Source: Nansenia antarctica
Lineage: Eukaryota > Chordata > Actinopteri > Argentiniformes > Microstomatidae
Assembly (NCBI GenBank): GCA_963989245.1
Contig: OZ022346.1
Span: 4,215,381 to 4,279,380 of the forward strand
Length of the DNA: 64,000 bases
Direction of reading: 5' to 3'
In this document: piece by piece, positions 1 through 10,731 of the stretch
Layout: each line of letters starts with the position of its first letter
Numbering within the stretch: the stretch's first letter is position 1
Notes under the pieces: model-generated
Database searches by the model: none
Told to the model about the DNA's origin: nothing
The model's input: the letters and a program-made list of their open reading frames with translations, nothing else
Position numbers and translations under genes: made by a program

Positions 1-214
1 AGAGAGAAGAGAGAGGGTGAACAAAAAGAAAGGTGGGGGGGGGGGAAAGAAGGACGGGAACAAAAGACGGTAAGAACGAGAGAGGGTACGAGCGGGGAAA
101 AAAAGAGGAACGAAACGTGTCGACGCGAGGGAAAGGAGGAGCGAGAGGATAAGATGACGTTTAAAGGAGGGCGAGACAAGATGCAACAGTAAGGTAGAAG
201 AGTACAAAAGGGGG
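1..214. other. purine-rich low-complexity DNA
   Basis: This stretch is mostly A and G with a G-run near position 40 and no credible reading frame. I see no gene or recognisable element before the MITE that follows. Confidence 0.5.
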
Positions 215-218
215 TTAA

Positions 219-541
219 CACTAGAACAGACGTGCCTTTTTATCTACTAAAAGAGCCGCCACTGTGGTCAAATGACCCCCTCTTTACAATGCTTAAGCTA
301 CTATTTACACACAACGACCACTAGTTGGCCGCTTGTAAATTAGCCTGCCTCCTACACAGAAAAACGGCAAAATAGCTTCATACTAGCTTATCCTGATGTG
401 ATTTTGAAAATGTAAGGATACTGGGTGGTAGAACGCACACAAGTCATGAAAGGAGGGTCCTAAAATGTGATTGAGTGCAAAGATAGAACATTTTTCTTTT
501 CTCACAGGGGTCAAATGACCCCTCATGGCTGATTAAGTGTT
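219..541. mobile_element. piggyBac-like TTAA MITE, copy 1 (degraded right end)
   Basis: TTAA at 215-218 is followed by CACTAGAACAGACGTGCC, matching the ends of the copies at 26990 and 57827. Near the right end is a GGGGTCAAATGACCCC palindrome of the kind common in piggyBac-family MITEs. The right inverted repeat is decayed (around 530-541), so the right boundary is approximate. There is no coding capacity; mobilisation by a piggyBac-type transposase elsewhere is inferred from the TTAA target sites of the better copies. Confidence 0.65.
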
Positions 542-588
542 GTTCAGCATCGTTTGAGTAAACAATGACTGAGTCAGTCCGTCTAGAC

Positions 589-1292
589 CAGGGGTCCCCA
601 AACTTTTTTCTGTGAGGGCCACATAATTTTTCCTTTCTGTGATGGGGGGCCTGGGTTGGTCTCTAACATAAAATAATATGGAACGGAGTGGAATGGAGGC
701 AGTTGCGCAAAGCAATTGCGCGCAGGAGAGCACTGGTGGATGCAAACAAAGTCTAAACAGTTGAATTTGGATGGAATTTATACCTATAGTGATATGTCAA
801 TGAAATATAATCAGTTTTACAGTCTGATACTTGAGGGAGGACCCTCATCATACACGGGGGGACCCATGAAGCAGGGCTGTCTGGGGGTCCTTAAACGAGC
901 ATCAAACCCTTAATTTCTTGCATTCTGGTGAATTTAGATGCAATTTGTGCCCTTTCTGCATCAATTTATGGTGGAAATGTCATTATTTATGTAAAGGAAA
1001 ACACAATATTCAGGCACCAGATGACCATTCAAAATGTAATGTAATATAATGCAATATAAGGCTCTCAGGCATTCTGTACTTTCAAATATGTATTCTCCTT
1101 GAGCAGTCAACATCAACTATCAGCTATTTCGCTAGCAAACACGAAAGCTAACTTATTTGCGAAACAGCGCCCCCGCCACCATGTCGGTGCAATGCCGCAA
1201 TTGCAGTTAGAAATTACACGTTGTTCAAAGGGCCGGTCCAAGTGTGGGGGTGGGCCGTGTTCGGCCCGCGGGCCGTAGTTTGGGGACCCCTG
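589..1292. mobile_element. complete non-autonomous hAT element
   Basis: The element begins CAGGGGTCCCCAAACT and ends with its inverse AGTTTGGGGACCCCTG. Both sides carry the 8-bp duplication GTCTAGAC (581-588 and 1293-1300), which matches the nTCTAGAn preference of hAT transposases. At 704 bp with no transposase it is a non-autonomous element. Its right-hand target duplication directly abuts the next hAT element, so the two insertions share a target site. Confidence 0.9.
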
Positions 1293-1423
1293 GTCTAGAC
1301 CATCGTTTCTCAACGGGGGCGTTCAGACAACATCGGGGGGCGCTGGAACAGATATTTTAAAAAGGGGGGCGTTGAGGTGTTCTTGGGGGTCGTTCGCGCA
1401 TTAAGTATTTTTCTCATGAAAAA

Positions 1424-1550
1424 CAGCTGTCAGCAGTGTTATTACGGGTACGTTCGTAAATGCACGAACGGTCATTTCGCTCGGACAAACCGTGTTTTCA
1501 GTCAGAGCACCCATCTCTGAGCGCTCCCAGAGCGCAGTGCTCTGAACTTG
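1424..1550. repeat. 127-bp direct repeat inside the hAT element (copy 1 of 2)
   Basis: The segment starting CAGCTGTCAGCAGTG and ending CTCTGAACTT recurs at 2482-2609 in the same orientation with a few substitutions and single-base indels. It contains palindromic pieces around GAGCGCTCCCAGAGCGC. Function unknown. Confidence 0.8.
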
Positions 1551-2481
1551 GCCGGGCTCTGTGACGCAGACACACGTAGCGCAGCGCCCCAAAAAATAAA
1601 AGTGAGTGTCATCAAGAAGATGAAGCTAAAAACTCAGCTAGCAAAGGCAGAGCTTTTGATAGTTTCCAATGTGTCTGGGTAAGCTGCATTGTAGAAGGAT
1701 CTTGACAGTTCATGTACAGTGCAGAAATTGCAATACTATGCTAGTCTACAATAGAAAGAAACCCGGTTCATCCCATCTGTAACGTATTGTTGACCATGGA
1801 TGCACCATAGCTAATGCTAGCACAAGCCAACTTTCAATGCCCAACTTCTATGAGTGTTTTCATTGTAGGCTATGCTTGAGTGACATATGTTTCAGTTTGT
1901 GGGCTCATTGTAATTGTTGGCTATAAGCCAGAGAGAACATTTCTTATTTTAGTTTTGACAGTCCATGTCCCCGCCGGTGACGTAAGCCTGTCGTGCCAAA
2001 TACTCCCTCCCCGCGTATACACACTACCCTCTGCGCTTGCGCATTCACTTTGTTCGCTTCCTTTCAATACAGCTTATTTAATTTAGTTACAATTAGTGCT
2101 AATACCATACCACCATACCAGAACATCACAGCAGGAACAACCTATCTCAAAAAAGCGATCGTAGTCCGGAAAGGGCTCTCTCGCTTACCAATAATCGAAC
2201 CTAGAGAAATCAGCTACGAATGTCCCCTCCCCTCGCAGGTTCATCACAGTATATTACATAAATGTATTACTGTTAAGTGTTGTTGTGGATGTTATCCCTA
2301 GTGCCATTCTGAGGTTAGCATTGCGATGTGTTCGTCTTAACGTTCACAAACTAAAATATACGATCGCTTTTTGTGATATGTTGGTCCTCTTGTGATGTCC
2401 TGGAAACGAACACATAAGCACTCCGAACAGCTGCAGCGTCTTTTGTTGCTATAGGAAACCACTACTCTACTTGCGATTGAT

Positions 2482-2609
2482 CAGCTGTCAGCAGTGTTAT
2501 TACGGGTACGTTCGTAAATGCACGAACGGTCAGTTCGCTCGGACAAAACCGTGTTTTCAGTCAGAGCGCCCATCTCTGAGCGCTCCCAGAGCGCAGAGCT
2601 CTGAACTTT
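2482..2609. repeat. 127-bp direct repeat inside the hAT element (copy 2 of 2)
   Basis: Second copy of the repeat described at 1424-1550; only the segment between the copies differs. Confidence 0.8.
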
Positions 2610-3282
2610 GGAACTTTGTTAAGGTTTGATATGTTTTGATATGAGAAATTCGAACTAAGTGGTCAGTTTATGAAAATAATACCTTAGAATACTAATAAAT
2701 ATTAAAATAAATAGCCCCCTAGCGTTTGCCGCCATATTGTGACACCACCTCCCCAAAGTCCAATAAAAAATGAATAAATATTAGCATCATAAAACAGCAA
2801 TTTGGCGAAATGCAACACCAGCACACTTAAAAAACTAACAATGTTAGTGGTAATGTACAGTTTTGTAGCCTACTGTTTGTTCTGCACCGGACGTGTTCCT
2901 AGCAGTCTGTTTGTATTCTCTGATCTTGTCTAAGTTTGTTCAACACTCAGAAACAGCATTTTTATTCACATTCACATTCGCTTTTCTGCTCTCTGGTAAA
3001 CTAATGATAATGATATTCCAACTGCCCAGTTAAATCAAATCTACTATTTGGCATTCATTGACATGCTTTTTAAATGATATAAGACAGAATATTAGTCAAC
3101 GTTAATATTCAGGGAAGAAAATAAGCCTACTTTTTTTTGATGGGGGGCGGTAAGAGACCTGGATAATGGACAGGGGGGCGCTGGCCCAAAAAAGGTTGAG
3201 AACCACTGGTCAAGACGAAGGCATCTGCTAAATGACTAAAGGCTGAACGGAAAGGAAAATAAAAATCATCCATGTGGTTTAC

Positions 3283-3389
3283 CTTCTCCAGGTCAGTCAG
3301 CTTCTCCTGGAGTTGCCGCTTCTCCGTCTCCGCCTTGGACAGAACCTGTCTCACCTGCCGCACCTCCTCCTCCAGGCCAGAGATACGCA
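3283..3389 (-). CDS. rock2: isolated ROCK2 coiled-coil exon
   Basis: Read on the minus strand, a pyrimidine tract ending in CTGCAG precedes 107 bases that end in GAGAAG before a GTAAAC donor. The open frame gives RISGLEEEVRQ near the start and KRQLQEKLTDLEK at the end, a leucine/glutamate heptad pattern. This closely resembles the central coiled coil of vertebrate ROCK2, well upstream of the PH domain. The rest of ROCK2 in this window (57-61.6 kb) encodes only the C-terminus, also on the minus strand, so this exon sits far downstream of the gene's end. The flanks are a hAT element (to 3216) and a LINE (from about 3486). It could be an orphan exon duplication, part of a second copy lying off the left edge, or a misassembly. 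Confidence 0.7.
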
Positions 3390-3772
3390 CTGCAGAGAGA
3401 GAGAGAGACCGGAGAGAGACAGGTGACATCATCACCTGGATTTTTTGATCAGATCGCAGAGCGTCTGGTTGCTCATGGTTGACTAGCTACAGAGGCTGGT
3501 TCTGAGACGGTGGGACCTTTGGGGGTGACCAGGGACTCTCGTGGGGCCGCGATACAAATCTGAACCAAGAGGAGCTAAAGAGCTAAGTGCTAGTTTAACA
3601 TTAGCTTGTTCAAAAAAGGCAACTGATAACTCTGATGTCATAATGGAGGCCCAAGCCATTTTCAACCAAGAAGAGGAACAGGAAGGTAGTCATCTCTACC
3701 CTGCTACCCAGGTGGGACTTCCACCCAGCCTTCATCAAAAACATAAACGCTGAAATATCCAGAGAGTGTGCA

Positions 3773-4501
3773 ATGAAGCAAAATGTATACTTGGCGGCCC
3801 ACCCCACCCTGGACGAGTACAGTTTATATGACCAAGTGCACATCTTCAAGGCAACAGTCCCCATTTTTGCAAAGACCCTGAAGGACGTCGCACTAGACCG
3901 CAGACCGAACACATCCTACAGGAGCAACAGAGACCATCAGACCACCACCTCACACAGACCATCATCTAGACGACCTGCTGCATCCAGAGAACACCCTGCT
4001 GCATTTAGAGGACACCCTGCTGCATCCGGAGGACACCCTGCTGCATCCAGAGGACAGACTGCTGCATCCAGAGAACACCCTGGTGCATCTAGAGGACACC
4101 CTGCTACATCTAGAGGACACCCTGCTGCATCTAGAGGACACCCTGCTGCATCTAGAGGACACCCTGCTACATCTAGAGGACACCCTGCTACATCTAGAGG
4201 ACACCCTGCTACATCTAGAGGACAGCCTGCTGCATCTAGAGGACACCCTGCTACATCTAGAGGACACCCTGCTACATCTAGAGGACAGCCTGCTACACCC
4301 AGAGGTCTCCCGGCTGCACCAAATAGACACCCTGCTGCACCCCAGGCCAGGCCCACCCCGCCACTGCCATCCCCATACCACACATATGCGCAGGCTGTGA
4401 ACAGAGGAAGCCCAAAACCTACACCTAGCAGAGCCCCACCCTACGACCTGAGCATACACCAGATGCTCAGTGAGCTCTACGCAGTCATGGTCCGGGACTA
4501 A
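3773..4501 (+). CDS. LINE ORF1-like protein with heptapeptide repeat
   Basis: The open frame gives 242 residues. The first 50 are ordinary sequence (MKQNVYLAAHPTLDEY at the start) and the middle is about 17 copies of a seven-residue unit like HPAASRG, followed by a proline-rich tail. A frame-shifted stretch upstream (from about 3640) looks like more of the same protein, so the real N-terminus is probably lost. Position just before the endonuclease ORF suggests ORF1 of the LINE. The repeat keeps all frames open, so much of the apparent coding length is not evidence of selection. Confidence 0.45.
   Translation: MKQNVYLAAHPTLDEYSLYDQVHIFKATVPIFAKTLKDVALDRRPNTSYRSNRDHQTTTSHRPSSRRPAASREHPAAFRGHPAASGGHPAASRGQTAASREHPGASRGHPATSRGHPAASRGHPAASRGHPATSRGHPATSRGHPATSRGQPAASRGHPATSRGHPATSRGQPATPRGLPAAPNRHPAAPQARPTPPLPSPYHTYAQAVNRGSPKPTPSRAPPYDLSIHQMLSELYAVMVRD
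3965..4315 (+). repeat. 21-bp coding minisatellite
   Basis: Tandem units close to CACCCTGCTGCATCTAGAGGA, about 17 copies with point variation. Unit length is a multiple of three, so it keeps frame and explains several long antisense open frames. Confidence 0.85.
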
Positions 4502-4522
4502 AACCATTAGAACAAAAACAAC

Positions 4523-6276
4523 ATGGAATACAAATCTTTAACAATTTCATCCTGGAACATTCAAGGTCTGAGGTCGACTGCCTTTGGCATTAAGAGCAGA
4601 AACCCAGACTTCACGAAAGAAATTTCAAACACAGGAGTTTTTTTAATTTTATCCTACAGGAGACATGGTATAGAGGAGATGGTCCCACTGGCTGTCCCGC
4701 CAACTACAGAGAGCTGGTAGTACCATCCACCAAGCTACCTGGGATCAGACAGGGACGAGACTCGGGAGGTATCCTAATATGGCACAAATTAGAACTCTCT
4801 CACTCCATCACGCCAATCAAAACAGGAGCTTTCTACATATGGCTAGAAATAAATAAGGAACTTACCTCAACCGAGAAAAATATCCTCCTGTGTGCTACAT
4901 ACATCCCCCCAATTGAATCCCCATATTTTAAAGATGACATGTTCTCCATCCTAGAGGAGGAAATGAACAATTTCCAGTCCTGTGGTCACATTGTAGTCTG
5001 TGGAGACCTCAACGCCAGGACAGGACGAGAACCTGACACTCTCAGCACACAGGGTGACAAACACCTACCAGGAGGTGGTAACATCCCCTCCCCAATATGC
5101 CCCCCCAGACACAGCTACGACAAGGCAACAAACAAACATGGGTCACAACTCCTACAGCTCTGTCGTTCACTGGGACTGTACATAGTCAACGGTAGGCTTC
5201 GAGGAGACTCCTATGGTAGGTACACCTACAGCTCATCTCTGGGTAACAGTACAGTAGATTACTTCATCACTGACCGTAGCCTGGTGTCTCTCAGAGCGTT
5301 CACAATCAGCCCATTAACACCCCTGTCAGACCACAGCAAAACCACAGTCTACCTGAACAGTTCAACACCCAATCATGAAGTAGTAAAACCTACCAAACTA
5401 CACACTATTAAAAAATACTACAAATGGAAGGAAGGTAGTGTTGAAACATATCAAAACGCTATTAGACAACAACAAGTTCAATCACTATTAGACCAGTTCC
5501 TGAAAAAAACCTTTCAATACAACAGTGAAGGTGTAAACAAGGCAGTAGAAAACCTTAATAATATATTTGACCTTTCAGCCTCCTTATCTGACCTAAAGGC
5601 CTCAAATAGAAAACCCCCCAGAAATAACAACAATGACAAATGGTTCGACAACGAGTGTCAAAACCTCAGAAAGGAACTAAGGAACCTATCAAACCAGAAA
5701 CATAGAGACCCAGACAACCAGAGCACACGTCTTCACTATGGTGAAACATTAAAACTGTATAAAAATACATTAAAGAAAAAAAGGGACCATCATGTTAGAA
5801 ACCAGCTACACTCTATAGAGGAATCCATAAAAACAAACAAATTCTGGGAAAAATGGAACACTCTAAATAAACAAAAACATGAGGATCTACCCATCCAAAA
5901 TGGAGATATATGGGTACATCACTTCTCCAATCTCTTTGGTCCAATAGAGAAAAATAAACAGCAAAGACACATACAAGATAAACTACAAAGTTTAGAGTCA
6001 GCCATAAAAGACTACCAGAACCCGCTAGACTCTCCAATTACACTAAAGGAAGTACAGGACAAAATAAATTAACTCGAAACTAAGAAGGCCTGTGGTGTCG
6101 ATGGCATCCTAAATGAAATGCTAAAATTCACAGACGTCAAATTCCAATTGGCTATATTAAAACTCTTCAACATTGTCCTTAGCTCTGGGATCTTCCCCAA
6201 TATTTGGAACCAAGGATTGATAACGCCGCTCCACAAAAGTGGAGATAAATCTGATCCAAATAACTACCGTGGGATC
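4523..6276 (+). pseudogene. LINE ORF2: apurinic-type endonuclease plus start of reverse transcriptase, frameshifted
   Basis: The ORF opens with SWNIQGL, the first block of AP-endonuclease-type LINE nucleases. A frameshift near the T-run at about 4640 shifts the LQETW block. The main open frame (4939-6072) holds GDLNARTG and LSDHS, completing the endonuclease signature, followed by a lysine-rich linker. A TAA at 6070-6072 interrupts the reading. The frame then continues with GVDGILNEML and NYRGI blocks of the reverse transcriptase before the hAT-like sequence at 6277. The polymerase catalytic motif is missing, so the copy is inactive. Confidence 0.75.
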
Positions 6277-6592
6277 CAGTGTTTCCCCTAGGTTTGCTGC
6301 CTTGGGAGGGTGGCATGGATCCTCCACCTCCACCCCCCCCCCCGCTGTGAAATGTTAATTTCTCCTCACCCCCCACAATTAGTGTAACAGATTAGTAACA
6401 GAACAAGTTATCTCTGTAAAATCATAATATCAATTATGTGACTAGAACAAATATGATAATTTATAGACTTTATTGTTGAGCCACAAAGCCATCACTTATT
6501 TTTTATTAATTGTTTTACTGTTTTGACACTATAACAATCTTGACTTCACTATCTGTCCACTTTCTCACCTGGTTCTTCCTGCTCTTGCTCTC

Positions 6593-6647
<55 letters not shown>

Positions 6648-7300
6648 CATCTCCATCCTCCTCTCTCCCTCTTTGCACTGACAATCACACACAAACATAT
6701 GTGACAGGGTCTGGTTAAAAAGTCTGCAAGTCTGGCAACATAATTTTTCAGTTTTTTTACTACCTTTCATTATCTACCTGAAAAAATGTTTTGCTAATTC
6801 AAGATTCATGTTTTTGTATTGCCATGTGTGTCAAACGTTTATTACATCCTATTACAAGTAATGAAGGGGGGTGCTGAGGGTGCTGCACCAGAACCATAGG
6901 TTCTCAAGGCTACTTGTGGTCTTGACTACCTGTCCACTTTCTCACCTGGTTCTTGCTGTCTCTTTGGTCTCCTGACTCCATCCTGCTCTCGCTCCTCCTC
7001 CTCTTCCTCTCTATCCTCCTCTCTCCGTCTTTTGCTGTCCACCGAAAGGCAAACATAACAACCAGAATATGTATAATCTAATAAGAGGTATAAATTGATC
7101 CATATCAATTTATAACATCATTCTAATTGTATATTGGGTTGCTGTGGGCAATGCAGTCAGATAATGTCATTTTGACTTGACTCTCACCTGAAAAACAATC
7201 TTATGTCCATCTATGGAAAAACATTTCCAATGAGTGAGGGTTTGTTCCAATGCTTCAATCCACTTTTTTATTGTATTTTATTACCATAAAGCCCAATTCT
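6277..7300. mobile_element. degraded hAT-like insertion(s), boundaries unclear
   Basis: The left edge CAGTGTTTCCCCTAGGTT is a typical hAT terminus and interrupts the LINE, preceded by GTGGGATC as a possible 8-bp target. A segment GGGGGGTGCTGAGGGTGCTGCA near 6866 matches the subterminal region of the hAT at 20483-21278. A segment near 6548 (CTGTCCACTTTCTCACCTGG) recurs at 6929. I found no matching right end, so the extent is approximate. Confidence 0.45.
6587..6643. repeat. (CT)n microsatellite
   Basis: Almost uninterrupted CT dinucleotide run. Confidence 0.95.
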
Positions 7301-7696
7301 AGCAGAATAAGACATATGTGACGCAACGTCATCGAACTGCGATGTGGGCGCAAAGTGCAAAGGCTTCAAATTTGCGTTCAAAAATGTTGACCAAAAAAAT
7401 CTGATTTCGTTTTTTTGTCACCAGACACAAGTTAAGGTTTTGAACTACCCACTCGTTATTTTTTCGAGCAGTTTTACGATAGTTAAATACGTGTACTTAA
7501 TCAACAAAATAAGCTTATTTTTCGCCTGAATGCTCCGAGAACTTGGGGGCGGGAACGTGAGCCCAGCTAACAACAACAATCGGTGTGAATGGCTGTGAGC
7601 TCAATCGACGTAGCCAATAGCTGGGCGAGGGGGAGGGATAAAAAGCCAAATGTTGGTCTGTTTACTGTATTGTGCTGTATTGTGTTTGAATGCAAG

Positions 7697-9865
7697 ATGG
7701 AATCGCAAATGCTCGCCGATGAGATCAACAGAATTTCTGCTGCCTGTACAAGGATCGACAATGGAGAATTGATGACCTCGTTCATTGCTGACTACATGCA
7801 CGGAGGCAATTCAGATCCTCTGTCCTCCTCGGATTCCGATAGCGAAGAAGAAGACTCGCTTCAACCACGATCTGAGATAGCTGATCTCGCCGAAGATTGG
7901 TCTGACGAGAATGTTGAAAATGAGTTTACCGAGCAAGACTCCGAATTGGACAAAATCAAACGATTTGAGTGCAAATGCAAGCTTACACGCACAGACAATG
8001 CTCGACCGAGAATCTCTTGCAGCAAAAGACTGTCTTCTGAACTGATCTACGAGACGCGGTTGAATACAGCATCTTTGGATGCAGAGAACAAAGACTTGCT
8101 GGTTATGGGTGCTCTCTTGACGTCTATGAATCGTTCCGTTATGACTCAAGGTCTCAAAAAACTGCCTAAAAAACGCAAGTTATCCAGGGTATCATACTCC
8201 ATTCAGGGGACGAACGTCTGCCGTGACACCTTCTGCTTCGTATTGGGGTAAGCAAGCTCTTTAAAATGTATACGTTCTGTTACTGTTAGTAGTTAAAATG
8301 ACCTAGTATGTATCGTGGCGTTAGCCATGCTAGCTAGCAGACATTACCTATTTCTACTGTGCTGTTATTTATACGTTCTGTTACTGTTAGTAGTTAAAAT
8401 GACCTAGTATGTATCGTGGCGTTAGCCATGCTAGCTAGCAGACATTAGCTATTTCTACTGTGCTGTTATTTATACGTTCTGTTACTGTTAGTAGTAATGA
8501 CCTAGTATGTATCGTGGCGTTAGCCATGCTAGCTAGCAGACATTATCTATAGCTATTAGTCTATTATTTATACGTTCTGTTGTTTTTTTGCTCAGGATCA
8601 GCAGCCGAACTCTCCATACCATTTCCCAATGGTACCAGGAGCACGGTGCTCTGCCACGCGAGAGAAAGACATGTCGAAAAAACACACAAAAGATGACATC
8701 GAGGGAGTCGTGAAATTCATCAAAAACTACGCTGAAGATCACGCCATTATTCTACCTGGCAGACACCCTGGACACAGGGACTACAGTGCTAAACTGCTGC
8801 CGTCCAATGTCACCAAAACCTCCGTCTGGCGTCTCTACAGTGATGCTCTGCAAATAACTGGTATGTAAAATGTGTGTGTGGGACTACAATCCAAGATTAC
8901 AGAAATGTAACAATGTAAAATATGTTACATTGTGTTAAATATGCTAAAACAACTTTTTAAAATGACTTGACTGATGGCTGTGTTAACAGCCAGGCCCTGT
9001 GTATACACTGTGATAGCCATGCTAATGTGCAATTAACTAATTCAGATTCATGAGCCTGAAGTTGCTATTGCCAATACAATGGGGGGGTTTGTTTAAAAAA
9101 AGGCACATTCATTGAGACTATAGAATAGATTATGTTAAGCACATGGGAATGGCATTCATGTGATAATAGCATGATTGTTACATCATCACATTTGGCCATT
9201 GCATTGAACATGAATCAACATGTAGCATTGACTGAGCAATCCAATCTCATACTCATAAAATCTTCTTTTGCAGAGCAACGTGTTGTTAGTACGCAAGGCT
9301 TCCGAAATCTGTGGAAGGAATTGCTCCCTGAAATAACCAGCACCAAACCCCGGACAGATCTGTGCTGGGAGTGCCAGAGGAACAACTACCAAGTGTTCCG
9401 ACCGTGTTCTAGACCGTGTTGCAAAGGAGCGTTCTTTCTACCAGAAAATGAATGCTGCATGTGCGAAGGTCTGTGAGGAATTGCAGCTCTCTCTTGGCCC
9501 CTCCACACCAGCAAGCAAGGAAATCACAATGCACTACAGTTTAGATTTTGCACAACAGGTGAGAATAACTTCATCCTATGACACTGTTGATTTGGTTGAT
9601 TGAATTTCATTTACCCACACACACACCTCTGTGATGTTACTTTTCACTGCATCTAATCTTTTTCTTCTCTTCCTCTTTTGCCTCTCTTTCTTAGGTCCAC
9701 TTCCCCACTGACCCTCATCAACCAGGGCCCATGTACTTTCTGACTCCACGCAAGTGCAGCCTCTTTGGTGTCTCCTGCGAAGGGATGCCTAAGCAGGTGA
9801 ACTACCTTATCGATGAAGGGATGGCATCGAGTAAGGGCAGCAACGCAGTCATCAATTACCTGGTG
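7697..9865 (+). pseudogene. four-exon transposon-type gene (DUF7869-like family), frameshifted and truncated
   Basis: Four exons can be read with GT-AG introns: 7697-8247, 8596-8860, 9274-9558 and 9695 to about 9865. All three junctions keep reading phase. Exon 1 starts MESQMLADEI and has an acidic serine-rich part, then VCRDTFCFVLG. Exon 2 has a frameshift at the A-run near 8674; exon 3 has another after about residue YQVF (near 9393). Exons 3-4 carry DLCWECQRNN, MHYSLDFAQQ and GPMYFLTPRKC. I associate this block order with a multi-copy fish and invertebrate family annotated DUF7869, probably transposase-related; that is from memory and needs a search. The predicted catalytic half is missing: homology stops near 9865, where retroviral env sequence starts. 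Confidence 0.55.
8271..8570. repeat. three-unit ~100-bp tandem repeat in intron 1
   Basis: Units starting TACGTTCTGTTACTGTTAGT occur at 8271, 8372 and 8473, with the start of a fourth at 8571. Each holds the palindromic core CATGCTAGCTAGCAG. Copies are nearly identical, implying recent expansion inside the intron. Confidence 0.9.
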
Positions 9866-9870
9866 TATCA

Positions 9871-10731
9871 ATGTGCATGCTGAATGACCTGGTGTATTTA
9901 GTTGAACCCATAGAATACGAAGACAATGACTTGACACCACGCAATAGCAGTAGACGACAGAAAAGGCAGAGTAATGAGGTAGATGGCTACATACACTTGA
10001 AAAACACTGACCCAAAAGAGTTGTCCGATAAGTATTACAAGCTACCTGAAGAGTCTAGAATCTTCACACATGCACAACTAGTGTTCAAGTCCATATTTTG
10101 GAATACCGAGTTACAGTATGCCAACCATTACTTGATAGCATTAACCCGTCATGACCTTTCCCAAGTGGCCAATGCGACTCTAATGGGATTTCAAGCTTTA
10201 AGCAGCGAAATTGCTACCATAAGACAATTCACCATTGACAACCGCATTGCCCTAGATTCGATTACAGCCGCACAAGGAGGAGTATGCGCAATTGTAGGAT
10301 CAGACACCTGTTGCACATATTTACCCTCAATGTCAGAAGGTTTGGGTAACTTGTCCAATGCTATTAGGAACATCAAAAGGATTCAACAAGGGATAGTGAG
10401 AACTAACAGAGAGGCCAGAGAAGGAGGGGGATATGGAGCAGAAGTGTTCAATTACCTTGCAAAATTCTTCAATGGTAACACAACACTGACATGGATTATG
10501 GGACTCCTAACACCAGTGATAATAATCATGATGATTATTATTGTGATCATGGGATGCTGTTTTCCGATTTTCCGAACACTCATTATGCGATCCATGAATG
10601 TCACAACTAACATGCCAATGATTGCAACCAGAGACATTCATGTGAACTTTGCACAAAGGAGACAGAGCCCTACATCAAGCTCTGATACCTCATCAACAGA
10701 AGGAGAAAGGGAGAAAGGAGAGCGAAAGTGA
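9871..10731 (+). pseudogene. endogenous retrovirus env remnant, transmembrane subunit
   Basis: The open frame (286 residues, first Met not credible as a true start) encodes a retroviral TM-like subunit without its surface subunit. Visible in order: a basic cleavage-site-like run SRRQKR near residue 30, a helical ectodomain, a conserved ectodomain segment with QGG followed by a C-x7-CC cluster near residue 145, a hydrophobic membrane anchor near residues 208-230, and a short polar tail. The C-x7-CC spacing differs by one from the usual C-x6-CC of gamma-type Env. The 5' side joins directly to the transposon-type gene at about 9866, so gag, pol and most of env are gone. No function can be assumed. 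Confidence 0.75.

Larger units (their letters stand above)
1301..3208. mobile_element. non-autonomous hAT element of the 'GGTTCTCAACC' type
   Basis: The left end reads CATCGTTTCTCAACGGGGGC and the right end is the inverse of CAGTGGTTCTCAACCTTTT. Flanks are GTCTAGAC (1293-1300) and GTCAAGAC (3209-3216), one mismatch apart, so this is an 8-bp duplication. The 1.9 kb body has no long ORF and contains a 127-bp internal direct repeat. It is older than the element at 589-1292, which landed in its left target duplication. Confidence 0.8.
3486..6276 (+). mobile_element. APE-type non-LTR retrotransposon (LINE), 3' part lost
   Basis: This plus-strand element has an ORF1 with a 21-bp tandem repeat (3773-4501), then an endonuclease ORF and the first part of a reverse transcriptase. 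At 6277 it breaks off where a sequence starting CAGTGTTTCCCCTAGG, a hAT-type terminus, begins. The 5' start is not sharply defined. Clade is uncertain; the endonuclease N-terminus resembles fish I/Nimb-like LINEs, but I cannot fix this without alignment. Confidence 0.75.

Noticed and set aside
3438..3484. Candidate exon upstream of the stray ROCK2 exon (MSNQTLCDLIKKS)
   Set aside because: It ends at a plausible donor but its phase does not match the next exon, and I see no ROCK2 similarity strong enough to call it.
3937..4507. Antisense Cys-Pro-Leu-Asp repeat ORFs
   Set aside because: Reverse reading of the 21-bp repeat in LINE ORF1.
7589..7696. Upstream in-frame ATG for the DUF7869-like gene
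   Set aside because: The ATG at 7697 (MESQMLADE) gives a more protein-like start; the extension is hydrophobic and lacks support.
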